Source: Coriobacteriia bacterium (GTDB taxonomy: Bacteria > Actinomycetota > Coriobacteriia > Anaerosomatales > Anaerosomataceae). From it: 5,778 nucleotides of DNA. Positions within the stretch are counted from its first letter, which is position 1, and the number at the start of each line of letters is the position of its first letter. The translations under genes and the position numbers were made by a program. The stretch is taken from NCBI GenBank assembly GCA_016938395.1, contig JAFGUS010000220.1:1-5778 (forward strand), written 5' to 3'. The notes under the pieces are model-generated. The model ran no database searches and had not been told where the DNA came from. It was given only the letters and a program-made list of their open reading frames with translations. Below, one piece after another: positions 1 to 5,548 of the stretch.

Positions 1-51
1 CGAGATGGGGCACACTGTGTGAGAGATACCGCGACACGCTGCGGGCTGTGC

Positions 52-60
52 GGGGAGGGG
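52..60 (+). promoter_or_regulatory. Ribosome binding site deciding the guaD start
   Basis: A purine run GGGGAGGGG contains GGAGG at 54-58, eight bases before the ATG at 67. It supports ATG 67 over the in-frame GTG at 19, which has no comparable site in the 18 bases visible before it. Confidence 0.75.
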
Positions 61-66
61 TTGCCG

Positions 67-537
67 ATGTCGCACGACGAGCACATGCGCCGGGCGATCG
101 CGCTCAGCCGGGAGAAGATGCGCGAGGACGAAGGAGGTCCCTTCGGGGCCGTCATCGTGCGCGACGGGCGCATCATCGCCGAGGGCTGGAACCGTGTCAC
201 GGGTCACAACGATCCCACCGCTCATGCCGAGATCGTTGCCATTCGCGAAGCGTGTCGCGTGCTCGGCACGTACTCGCTCGAGGGGTGCGTGATCTACTCG
301 AGCTGCGAGCCGTGTCCGATGTGTCTGGCAGCCATCTGGTGGGCCCGGATCGACCGCGTCTACTTCGCCAACTCCGCCGCAGATGCCGCCGCCATCGGCT
401 TCGACGACGAGCGTCTGTACCGAGAGATGGCGTTGCCCCGCGAGGCCCGTGCCTTGCCCTCGGAACGGCTGCTCGCCGATGAGGCCCTCGCCGTGTTCGC
501 CGAGTGGGCCGCCGACCCCGCCAAGGAGCGCTACTAG
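67..537 (+). CDS. guaD: Guanine deaminase (CDA-fold nucleoside/base deaminase)
   Basis: Predicted cytosolic zinc enzyme that deaminates guanine to xanthine and ammonia in purine salvage and catabolism. The protein is 156 residues, the same length as Bacillus subtilis GuaD as I recall it. Visible motifs are the GGPFGAVIV strand near residue 23, PTAHAE at 50-55 (zinc ligand His53, proton-shuttling Glu55) and SSCEPCPMC at 78-86 (zinc ligands Cys83 and Cys86). The segment GFDDERLYRE at 111-120 includes Asp114, and the chain ends in Tyr156. In the B. subtilis enzyme Asp114 and the terminal Tyr156 of the swapped partner subunit line the guanine pocket, so their conservation argues for guanine deaminase rather than the tRNA adenosine deaminase TadA. 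The ATG at 67 is chosen for its GGAGG site; an extension from GTG 19 would add 16 residues outside the family pattern. The stop overlaps the start of the methyltransferase gene, indicating one transcript. The promoter lies outside or at the very edge of the window. Confidence 0.9.
   Translation: MSHDEHMRRAIALSREKMREDEGGPFGAVIVRDGRIIAEGWNRVTGHNDPTAHAEIVAIREACRVLGTYSLEGCVIYSSCEPCPMCLAAIWWARIDRVYFANSAADAAAIGFDDERLYREMALPREARALPSERLLADEALAVFAEWAADPAKERY
523..528 (+). promoter_or_regulatory. Ribosome binding site of the rRNA methyltransferase gene, inside guaD
   Basis: AAGGAG lies inside the last codons of guaD, eight bases before the GTG at 537. This spacing selects GTG 537 over the longer in-frame start at 504. 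Ribosomes finishing guaD would cover or expose this site, which fits translational coupling. Confidence 0.75.
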
Positions 538-1379
538 TGCTCTCGCCGGACGGACTGCTCATCTGTCCGGTGTGTCGCGCCCCGCTCTCCACGGTCGACC
601 GCACGATGCGCTGCGCGGCGGGTCACGCGTTCGACATTGCACGGCAAGGGTACGTGAATCTGCTGCCAGGCGCGGCGCACGCCACGACCGGTGACACACG
701 GGAGATGATCGACGCGCGCGCCGCGTTCCTCGCGGCGGGGCACTTCGCGCCGCTCACGTCCGCGATCGCGGGGGCGGTGGCTGAGGCTGCAGCCGGTGTA
801 GACGGCGTCATCATCGACGTGGGTGCGGGCATCGGCCACTACCTGGAGGTGGTCCTCGGCGTGCTGTCCGGCCGGATCGGAGTGGCACTCGACCTCTCCA
901 AGCACGCGGCGCGCGCGGCGGCGCGGGTGCATCCGGCCGTCGTGTCGGTGGTGTGTGACGCATGGACCGGACTCCCGGTCGCCGATGGGGCAGCGGCCGT
1001 GGTGATGAACGTCTTCGCACCCCGGAACCCCACGGAGTTCGCGCGCGTGCTCGGCCCGCGCGGGGCGCTCGTGACGGCCACCCCACGACCCGGGCACCTC
1101 AGGGAACTCGTGGGACCTCTGGGGTTGGTGACGATCGAGCAGGGGAAAGAGGAGCGGCTGGGGGAGGCCCTCGGGGACCTGTTCCAACGTAGTTCGACTC
1201 GCGCCGTGAGCGCTGAGCTCGCGCTGTCGCGAGCCGATGTCTCGGCGCTCGTCATGATGGGGCCGAGTGCGCACCACATCGATCCGGAGACGCTGGCGGA
1301 CGCGCTGGGCCGATTGCCCGGGGCGGTATCCGCGACGCTATCGGTCAGTGTGACCACGTGGCTCGCCGAGAACACGTGA
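537..1379 (+). CDS. rlmA: 23S rRNA (guanine-N1) methyltransferase, RlmA(II)/TlrB type
   Basis: Predicted SAM-dependent enzyme that methylates N1 of a guanine in the hairpin-35 region of 23S rRNA. It is 280 residues from GTG 537. An N-terminal zinc finger is visible (Cys10, Cys13, Cys26, His30), followed by FDIARQGYVNLLP at 32-44, the hallmark of RlmA proteins. The Rossmann SAM loop is DVGAGIG at 94-100, with the acidic strand-2 residue Asp119 in ALDLSK. NVFAPRNP at 158-165 and a C-terminal MGPSAHHIDP stretch at 241-250 resemble TlrB/RlmA(II) of high-GC Gram-positives (G748, as I recall) more than E. coli RlmA (G745). TlrB homologues can contribute to resistance to tylosin-like macrolides, but most members are ordinary chromosomal rRNA modifiers. 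The start overlaps the guaD stop by one base. The family call is firm; assignment to G748 rather than G745 is inferred from remembered sequences. Confidence 0.88.
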   Translation: MLSPDGLLICPVCRAPLSTVDRTMRCAAGHAFDIARQGYVNLLPGAAHATTGDTREMIDARAAFLAAGHFAPLTSAIAGAVAEAAAGVDGVIIDVGAGIGHYLEVVLGVLSGRIGVALDLSKHAARAAARVHPAVVSVVCDAWTGLPVADGAAAVVMNVFAPRNPTEFARVLGPRGALVTATPRPGHLRELVGPLGLVTIEQGKEERLGEALGDLFQRSSTRAVSAELALSRADVSALVMMGPSAHHIDPETLADALGRLPGAVSATLSVSVTTWLAENT

Positions 1380-1397
1380 TGGCGGCGCACGGTCGAG

Positions 1398-1413
1398 TGT
1401 GACAGCCGTCACA
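1398..1413. promoter_or_regulatory. CRP/GlxR/Cmr-type cyclic-nucleotide receptor binding site (candidate)
   Basis: TGTGACAGCCGTCACA is a perfect match to TGTGA-N6-TCACA, the consensus shared by E. coli CRP, corynebacterial GlxR and mycobacterial CRP homologues. The inverted repeat continues one pair inward (TGTGAC/GTCACA). It starts 19 bases after the rlmA stop and about 127 bases before the GGDEF-EAL start codon. If the GATACT at 1465-1470 is the -10 hexamer, the site would be centred near -71, a position used by CRP activators. That promoter is weak, so the geometry is only suggestive. No CRP-family gene is in the window. Confidence 0.5.
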
Positions 1414-1468
1414 TCGCGCGAAAATGCATGCAGATGGGCGGTCGTGAATGCGTCTGAACGTGCCGATA

Positions 1469-1500
1469 CTCTCGGGAGAGCCACGGATGGTCCGTGGTTT
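1469..1500 (+). promoter_or_regulatory. Tandem stem-loops in the 5' leader of the c-di-GMP gene
   Basis: CTCT-CGGG-AGAG (1469-1480) is followed directly by CCACGGA-TGG-TCCGTGG (1481-1497), a perfect 7-bp stem, and then TTT. Two G-U pairs and one A-U pair could extend the second stem to 1478-1500, which would compete with the first hairpin. CTCTCG at 1469-1474 is also complementary to CGAGAG at 1525-1530, which overlaps the Shine-Dalgarno sequence. The element could be an attenuator, an SD-sequestering switch, or a weak terminator for the guaD-rlmA transcript. No known riboswitch consensus is recognisable. Confidence 0.4.
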
Positions 1501-1525
1501 ACACGGGCTGGGGTCCTGTCGGTTC

Positions 1526-1531
1526 GAGAGG
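1526..1531 (+). promoter_or_regulatory. Ribosome binding site deciding the c-di-GMP gene start
   Basis: GAGAGG sits eight bases before GTG 1540. It marks that codon as the likely start, about 14 residues before the first transmembrane helix. Five of its bases can pair with CTCTC at 1469-1473 upstream. Confidence 0.6.
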
Positions 1532-1539
1532 CGGTAGGC

Positions 1540-4197
1540 GTGGCGCGTGCGCGCGTTGAGCGATCGAGCGTGCGGTCTCCCGCGTTCGTCACCGTCGCCC
1601 TGACGATGTCGCTTCTCGTTATCGGCCTGTACGCGGCTTCTCACGCGATCTCGGCAGCGAGCTTCCGTGAGGTGGAAGAGCAGACGACGCTCGAGCATGG
1701 CGATCGCCTCGCGCAAGCGTACGCCGCGCAGCTTTCCGCGCTCGACCGGATCTCGGGTGACTGGGCCCCCTGGGACGACACGTACCTGTTCGTGCAGGGT
1801 GAACAGCCCTCGCACATCGACGACAACCTCGGCGCCGATACACTCGTCAACCTGGGCATCACCACGATGGTGTTCTGCGATCTTGAGGGTCGTGTGGTCC
1901 ATGCGGTCGGTCTCGATCCGGTGACTGCGGACTTTGCGGACGTTCCCACCGAACTCGAGTCACTCGGCGCTGACTCCCGCCTCCTGGCGTGGGGCGACCC
2001 GGAGGACGTGCGGCACGGTCTTCTCACGACTGCGCGAGGATCGGTGCTGTTCTCGGCACGGCCGATCACAACGAGCACGTGGGACTGGCCGCCGGCGGGG
2101 ACGCTCATCGTGGCCAGAGATCTCGACGACTCGCTCGTGGCCGAGATCGGCGAGGACACACGGCTGGACGTGGCGCGCGTGAGCATCGAGGAACTGCCGG
2201 CCGAGGTCGCGGCCGCAGATGGCCCCGCGGTGTGGGTCGAGGGCTCAGACGCGGTGAGCGCGGCCGTCGTCCTTGACGACTGGGATGGCAAGCCGGCGCT
2301 CGCGCTGAGGGCCACCACTGACCGCGCGATAGTCCGGGAGGGTCAGCGCTCGGTCGTCCTGTTCGGTGGTCTGCTCGCACTCCTCGGCCTCATCTCGTCG
2401 GGAGTGCTCATCTACGTCATCAGGGGCGAGCACCGGGCACTGCAGGCGCGGGTTGATGCGGAGCGCGAGGCGAGGCGTGCCGACGAGCGCTACCGGTCGC
2501 TCGTGGACGCCATGGCTGACGCCGTCTTCGGGGTGGATGATGACGGTCGCGTGTTCTTCGCCAACCCGCGTGCGGCCAGGCTGATGGGACGCTCGGCCGA
2601 GGAGCTCGTGGGCGCGCACTACCGCGACCTCATGACGCACGAGTCCTCGGAGCGAGTCGCCGAAGGGATCGAGCGGGACAGCGACGGGCTTGGGTCCTGG
2701 GAGGTGACCCTGCTCGATGTCACGGGTCACCCCGTGGACGTTGAGATGGGGGTCTCGTGGTTTCAGGAGGGGCCGGAGGGTCATCGGCGCATGCAGTGGG
2801 TGGCCCGGGACATCGCCGAGCGCAAACGGTTCGAGCACGAGCTCGTCTATCTTGCGACGCATGACCACCTGACCGGGTTGTTCAACCGCCGCCGTTTCGA
2901 GGAGGAACTCGAGGCGTGTGTGTCGCACGCCCGCCGCACGGGCGGGACCGCCGTGCTGCTCTGGCTCGATCTCGACAACTTCAAGGAGGTCAACGACAGC
3001 CTCGGGCACAAGGCCGGCGACGACATCCTCATGAGCGTGGCGCTGCAGCTCTCCAAGGCGATGCGCGGCGACACGGTGGTGGCGCGGCTCGGCGGTGACG
3101 AGTTCGCTCTGCTCATGCCGCAGGTCACGCACGATGAGATCGAGTCGCTGTGCACCCGCGTGCTCGCCGAGGTCCGTTCGATGCAGTTCATGACCGACGA
3201 GGGCCCCGTACATCTGACGGCCAGCATCGGCGTCGTCGTGCTACCCGATCATGCAACGACTGCCGAGGAGGCGCTCGCTCGCGCCGACCTCGCGATGTAC
3301 CGGGCCAAGGACGGCGGTCGCAACAGCGTCTGCGTCTACCGGCCGGATGAGGACTGGCACGAGGAGCTCAAGGCGCGCTTCGACTGGGCGGTGACCATCG
3401 AGTCGGCGCTGCGCGAGGACCGGTTCACCGTTCACTGGCAGCCGATCATCGACCTCGAAAGCAGACAGACCGACCGGTATGAGCTGCTCATCAGGCTCCT
3501 CGACGAACGTGGGTCGCTCGTGCCGCCGGGGAGCTTCCTGCCGGTTGCCGAGCAGCTCGGTCTGATCGGCGCGATCGACCGCTATATGGTGACGCAGGCG
3601 ATCAAGCTGCTCGCGTCGATGCCCGACGAGGAGCGCGTGCGGGTGGACGTCAACTTCTCGGGCAAGGCGCTCTCGGACACCGAGTTGCCCGAGATCATCG
3701 CGGCGGAACTCATGCGGTCGGGTGTCGATCCGCACTGGCTCGGTATCGAGGTCACGGAGACGGCCGCGGTTGTCGACATGCTCAAGGCGCGTACCTTCAT
3801 CGAGGGGCTCAAGTCGATCGGTGTGCGGGTGTCCCTCGACGACTTCGGCTCGGGCTTCTCGTCCTTCTACTACCTGCGCAACCTGCCGATAGACACGCTC
3901 AAGATCGACGGCAGCTTCGTGAGAGAACTGGTCAGCAACAGGCGCGACCAGCATGTCGTGCGCTCGATCATCGAACTCGCACGGGGGCTCGGCATCGAGA
4001 CCACGGCCGAGTGCGTCGAGGACGCCGACACGCTCGCCATGTTGCGATCCTTCGGTATCCGGTTCGCGCAGGGTTTCCACATCGGCCGGCCCGGGCCCAT
4101 CGATCTTGCGGCCATGCCGACTGTGGTGGGTTTGAGCACAGCGGGCCCGATCGCGGCGAGTCCGACCGCGACGGGTCCGGTCGGCGCCGACGGCTGA
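1540..4197 (+). CDS. Membrane-bound CHASE4-PAS-GGDEF-EAL cyclic-di-GMP synthase/phosphodiesterase
   Basis: Predicted inner-membrane sensor protein of 885 residues that makes and/or degrades cyclic di-GMP. Residues about 14-36 form a first membrane helix. Residues about 45-255 form an extracytoplasmic CHASE4 sensor, with the signature DWAPWDDTY at 74-82. A second helix lies at about 271-294, then a charged helical linker to about 318, a PAS domain (about 318-428), GGDEF (about 436-600) and EAL (about 615-858). The GGDEF domain keeps LDLDNFKEVND (metal Asp477) and an intact GGDEF at 518-522. The product-inhibition I-site reads RGDT at 509-512 instead of RxxD. The EAL domain has ELL in place of EAL (Glu648) but keeps the other expected metal and catalytic residues: Asn705, Glu737, Asp767, Asp768, Lys788, Glu824 and Gln844. 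Both activities therefore look possible; which dominates cannot be read from sequence. The last 27 residues are an Ala/Pro/Gly/Thr-rich tail. GTG 1540 is chosen from its ribosome site and the drop in third-position GC upstream. The upstream CRP-type site suggests cAMP-linked control. Confidence 0.9.
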   Translation: MARARVERSSVRSPAFVTVALTMSLLVIGLYAASHAISAASFREVEEQTTLEHGDRLAQAYAAQLSALDRISGDWAPWDDTYLFVQGEQPSHIDDNLGADTLVNLGITTMVFCDLEGRVVHAVGLDPVTADFADVPTELESLGADSRLLAWGDPEDVRHGLLTTARGSVLFSARPITTSTWDWPPAGTLIVARDLDDSLVAEIGEDTRLDVARVSIEELPAEVAAADGPAVWVEGSDAVSAAVVLDDWDGKPALALRATTDRAIVREGQRSVVLFGGLLALLGLISSGVLIYVIRGEHRALQARVDAEREARRADERYRSLVDAMADAVFGVDDDGRVFFANPRAARLMGRSAEELVGAHYRDLMTHESSERVAEGIERDSDGLGSWEVTLLDVTGHPVDVEMGVSWFQEGPEGHRRMQWVARDIAERKRFEHELVYLATHDHLTGLFNRRRFEEELEACVSHARRTGGTAVLLWLDLDNFKEVNDSLGHKAGDDILMSVALQLSKAMRGDTVVARLGGDEFALLMPQVTHDEIESLCTRVLAEVRSMQFMTDEGPVHLTASIGVVVLPDHATTAEEALARADLAMYRAKDGGRNSVCVYRPDEDWHEELKARFDWAVTIESALREDRFTVHWQPIIDLESRQTDRYELLIRLLDERGSLVPPGSFLPVAEQLGLIGAIDRYMVTQAIKLLASMPDEERVRVDVNFSGKALSDTELPEIIAAELMRSGVDPHWLGIEVTETAAVVDMLKARTFIEGLKSIGVRVSLDDFGSGFSSFYYLRNLPIDTLKIDGSFVRELVSNRRDQHVVRSIIELARGLGIETTAECVEDADTLAMLRSFGIRFAQGFHIGRPGPIDLAAMPTVVGLSTAGPIAASPTATGPVGADG

Positions 4198-4224
4198 CGC
4201 CGCCGGCGGCCGTACCCCGGTACG
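4162..4224. terminator. Cluster of inverted repeats between convergent genes, probable bidirectional terminator
   Basis: The two convergent genes leave only 30 bases between stop codons. In and before that gap are CCGACCG/CGGTCGG (4162-4168 and 4178-4184, 9-base loop), the palindrome GTCGGCGCCGAC (4180-4191), the palindrome GCCGCCGGCGGC (4199-4210) and CGTACC-CC-GGTACG (4211-4224). No T-run follows on either strand, so a canonical intrinsic terminator is absent. GC-rich stems without a U-tract are common at gene ends in high-GC Gram-positives. The symmetry would let the same DNA serve both transcripts. Confidence 0.5.
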
Positions 4225-4227
4225 TGG

Positions 4228-5442
4228 CTAGCGGCGCCTGCGGCCGCGCCCGCGGCTCGAACTGTAGACGGTGCGAACCGGCCGTGTGGCCGCCCGCTCA
4301 GGGTTGGGGACCAGCCGCTGCTGCGAGTAGTCGAACCCTTCAGCATCGTGCGTGTCGAGCACCGCGCCGATCTTGACCTCGATATCCCGGAGCGTTTCGT
4401 GCTCCTCGGGGGCCAGCAGTGAGACCGCCGTGCCGCTCTTGCCCGCACGGGCGGTTCTGCCGATGCGATGTACGTAGTCTTCGGGGGAGTTGGGCATGTC
4501 GTAGTTCACGACGTGGCTGACGTCGTCGATGTCGATACCGCGTGCAACCACATCGGTCGCCACGAGTACGCGCACGCGGCCGAGCTTGAGGTTGTCGAGC
4601 GCACTCTGGCGCTGCGACTGCGAGCGGTCGCCGTGGATCGCAGCGCTCTTGATGCCCGCCTGGTGTAGCACCTTCGCCACGCGGTCCGCACGGTGCTTGG
4701 TGCGGGTGAACACGATGACGCGGTCGAGATTGTGCTCGTTGATGAGGTGTACGAGGAGCTGCGCCTTCTGCTGCGTGCCGACAGGGTAGACACGCTGCTC
4801 GATGAGCTCGATCGGCGTGGCGGCCGGTGCCACCTCAACGCGAACCGGGTCGTGAAGCGTGGAGCTCACGATCCGCATGACCTCGGGCGACATCGTGGCC
4901 GAGAACAGCAGGTTCTGACGCGCGGCGGGAATGGTCGCGATGATCTTTCGCACCTGCGGCCAGAAGCCCATGTCGAGCATCCGGTCGGCCTCGTCGAGCA
5001 CGAGCACCTCGACGTTGGACAGGCTGACTACCCGGCGCTCCATCAGGTCGAGCAGGCGGCCGGGGGTGGCGACGAGCACGTCCACGCCGCGCTTGAGCGC
5101 CTTGATCTGCGGCTCGTAACCCACACCGCCGTAGACAACGGCGACCCGATGCTTGGTGAGCGCGGCCACCTGGCCCGCGACTCCTTCGATCTGACCGGCC
5201 AGTTCGCGGGTGGGGGTGACGACGAGCGCGCGGGGGCCGCCGGGCCCGGCGGTGATCCGCTGCATGAGCGGGAGGACGAAGGCGGCAGTCTTGCCGGTGC
5301 CCGTCTGGGCGCAGCCGACGACGTCTCGGCCTTCGAGCACGTACGGGATGGCATCACGCTGGATGGGGGTCGGGCGCGTGTAGCCCATGGCCACCACAGC
5401 CTCAAGAAGGCGTGGCGAAAGACCCAGGTTGTCGAAACTCAA
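4228..5442 (-). CDS. rhlE: DEAD-box ATP-dependent RNA helicase, RhlE type
   Basis: Predicted cytosolic ATP-dependent RNA-unwinding protein of 404 residues, of the kind acting in ribosome assembly, RNA decay and cold adaptation. All core motifs are present in order: Q-motif TRPTPIQ (22-28) with aromatic Phe3 upstream, Walker A AQTGTGKT (45-52), PTRELA (77-82), GG (105-106), TPGR (126-129), DEAD (150-153), SAT (181-183), FTRTK (245-249), ATDVVARGIDI (295-305) and HRIGRTARAG (325-334). The protein ends in a short basic tail, RGRGRRRR at 397-404, probably for RNA binding. It lacks a long C-terminal RNA-binding domain such as that of DbpA or CsdA, which favours RhlE. The start is TTG at 5442-5440, with AAGGAG seven bases upstream; the next residues, SFDNLGL, match the normal RhlE beginning. 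It is convergent with the c-di-GMP gene and divergent from the rlmL-like gene. The name rhlE rests on domain architecture. Confidence 0.93.
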   Translation of the reverse strand: MSFDNLGLSPRLLEAVVAMGYTRPTPIQRDAIPYVLEGRDVVGCAQTGTGKTAAFVLPLMQRITAGPGGPRALVVTPTRELAGQIEGVAGQVAALTKHRVAVVYGGVGYEPQIKALKRGVDVLVATPGRLLDLMERRVVSLSNVEVLVLDEADRMLDMGFWPQVRKIIATIPAARQNLLFSATMSPEVMRIVSSTLHDPVRVEVAPAATPIELIEQRVYPVGTQQKAQLLVHLINEHNLDRVIVFTRTKHRADRVAKVLHQAGIKSAAIHGDRSQSQRQSALDNLKLGRVRVLVATDVVARGIDIDDVSHVVNYDMPNSPEDYVHRIGRTARAGKSGTAVSLLAPEEHETLRDIEVKIGAVLDTHDAEGFDYSQQRLVPNPERAATRPVRTVYSSSRGRGRRRR

Positions 5443-5509
5443 GTAGGAGCTCCTTCCTCGTGCGCCATATCAGGTCGCACTGCGGGCAGACGCAGTTGTC
5501 CTGACACAT
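5402..5509 (-). CDS. Possible cysteine-rich small ORF overlapping the rhlE start
   Basis: An ATG at 5509-5507 opens 35 codons in a frame different from rhlE and ends at TGA 5404-5402, so it covers the rhlE ribosome site and its first 13 codons or so. The peptide begins MCQDNCVCPQCDLIW, with Cys at 2, 6, 8 and 11, a spacing that could bind zinc or act as a cysteine-rich leader peptide. A GTG immediately before the ATG is an alternative start. No Shine-Dalgarno site precedes either codon, and the frame is open further upstream, so this may be chance. If translated, it would run through the rhlE start and could couple rhlE translation to cysteine supply. I do not recognise a family. Confidence 0.2.
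   Translation of the reverse strand: MCQDNCVCPQCDLIWRTRKELLLEFRQPGSFATPS
5450..5455 (-). promoter_or_regulatory. rhlE ribosome binding site within a 10-base palindrome
   Basis: In mRNA sense the site is AAGGAG, seven bases before the TTG start, which supports that unusual start codon. It is embedded in AGGAGCTCCT (5445-5454), a perfect palindrome, so the SD lies next to its own complement. Confidence 0.7.
5470..5504 (-). promoter_or_regulatory. Stem-loop in the rhlE 5' leader
   Basis: An inner stem ACTGCG/CGCAGT (5479-5484 with 5491-5496, 6-base loop) is enclosed by an outer stem TCAGG/CCTGA (5470-5474 with 5500-5504), separated by an asymmetric internal loop. It lies 15 bases upstream of the rhlE SD in the transcript and inside the cysteine-rich ORF. 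Long structured leaders are known in some DEAD-box helicase genes; a control role here is inference. Confidence 0.35.
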
Positions 5510-5548
5510 CACGAGGAAAGCGAAGGACGACCGAGTCTTGGTTGTCCG

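Larger units (their letters stand above)
1380..1539 (+). other. Intergenic leader region ahead of the c-di-GMP gene
   Basis: This is 160 bases with no convincing gene. The frame is open from GTG 1399 into the downstream gene, but by my count only 26 of its 47 codons end in G or C, against 24 of the first 30 codons after 1540, and no Shine-Dalgarno site precedes 1399. I therefore read it as untranslated leader or promoter DNA. It holds a perfect CRP-type palindrome (1398-1413), an 8-base palindrome TGCATGCA (1425-1432), a weak -10-like GATACT (1465-1470), two adjacent stem-loops (1469-1500) and the ribosome binding site of the next gene. Confidence 0.7.

Noticed and set aside
2..22. Possible tail of an upstream gene ending at TGA 20-22
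   Set aside because: Only six codons are visible and nothing in them is recognisable, so it cannot be told from chance.
19..66. Sixteen-residue N-terminal extension of guaD from GTG 19
   Set aside because: No ribosome site is visible for it. ATG 67 has GGAGG eight bases upstream and gives the family-typical 156 residues.
534..1277. Long antisense reading frame opposite rlmA
   Set aside because: It is a shadow of a GC-rich gene, rich in Arg/His/Pro, with no domain pattern and full overlap with a clear gene.
1354..1361. CCACGTGG palindrome near the rlmA end
   Set aside because: It is an eight-base palindrome inside coding sequence, expected by chance in GC-rich DNA, with no supporting context.
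1399..1539. 47-residue N-terminal extension of the GGDEF-EAL protein
   Set aside because: Third-position GC falls to about 55%, there is no SD before 1399, and the CRP-type palindrome and hairpins fall inside it.
1380..1539. Known c-di-GMP (GEMM) riboswitch
   Set aside because: GGGAGAGCCACGG faintly resembles part of the GEMM-I core, but the conserved GACGCAAAGCC and AAACC elements are missing.
2245..4080. Two long antisense frames opposite the c-di-GMP gene (2245-3213 and 3241-4080)
   Set aside because: They mirror the strong codon bias of the sense gene; their translations show no recognisable motif.
5437..5443. HspR HAIR half-site (ACTCAAG) at the rhlE start
   Set aside because: The required inverted partner seven bases away is absent, and the bases are part of the coding start.
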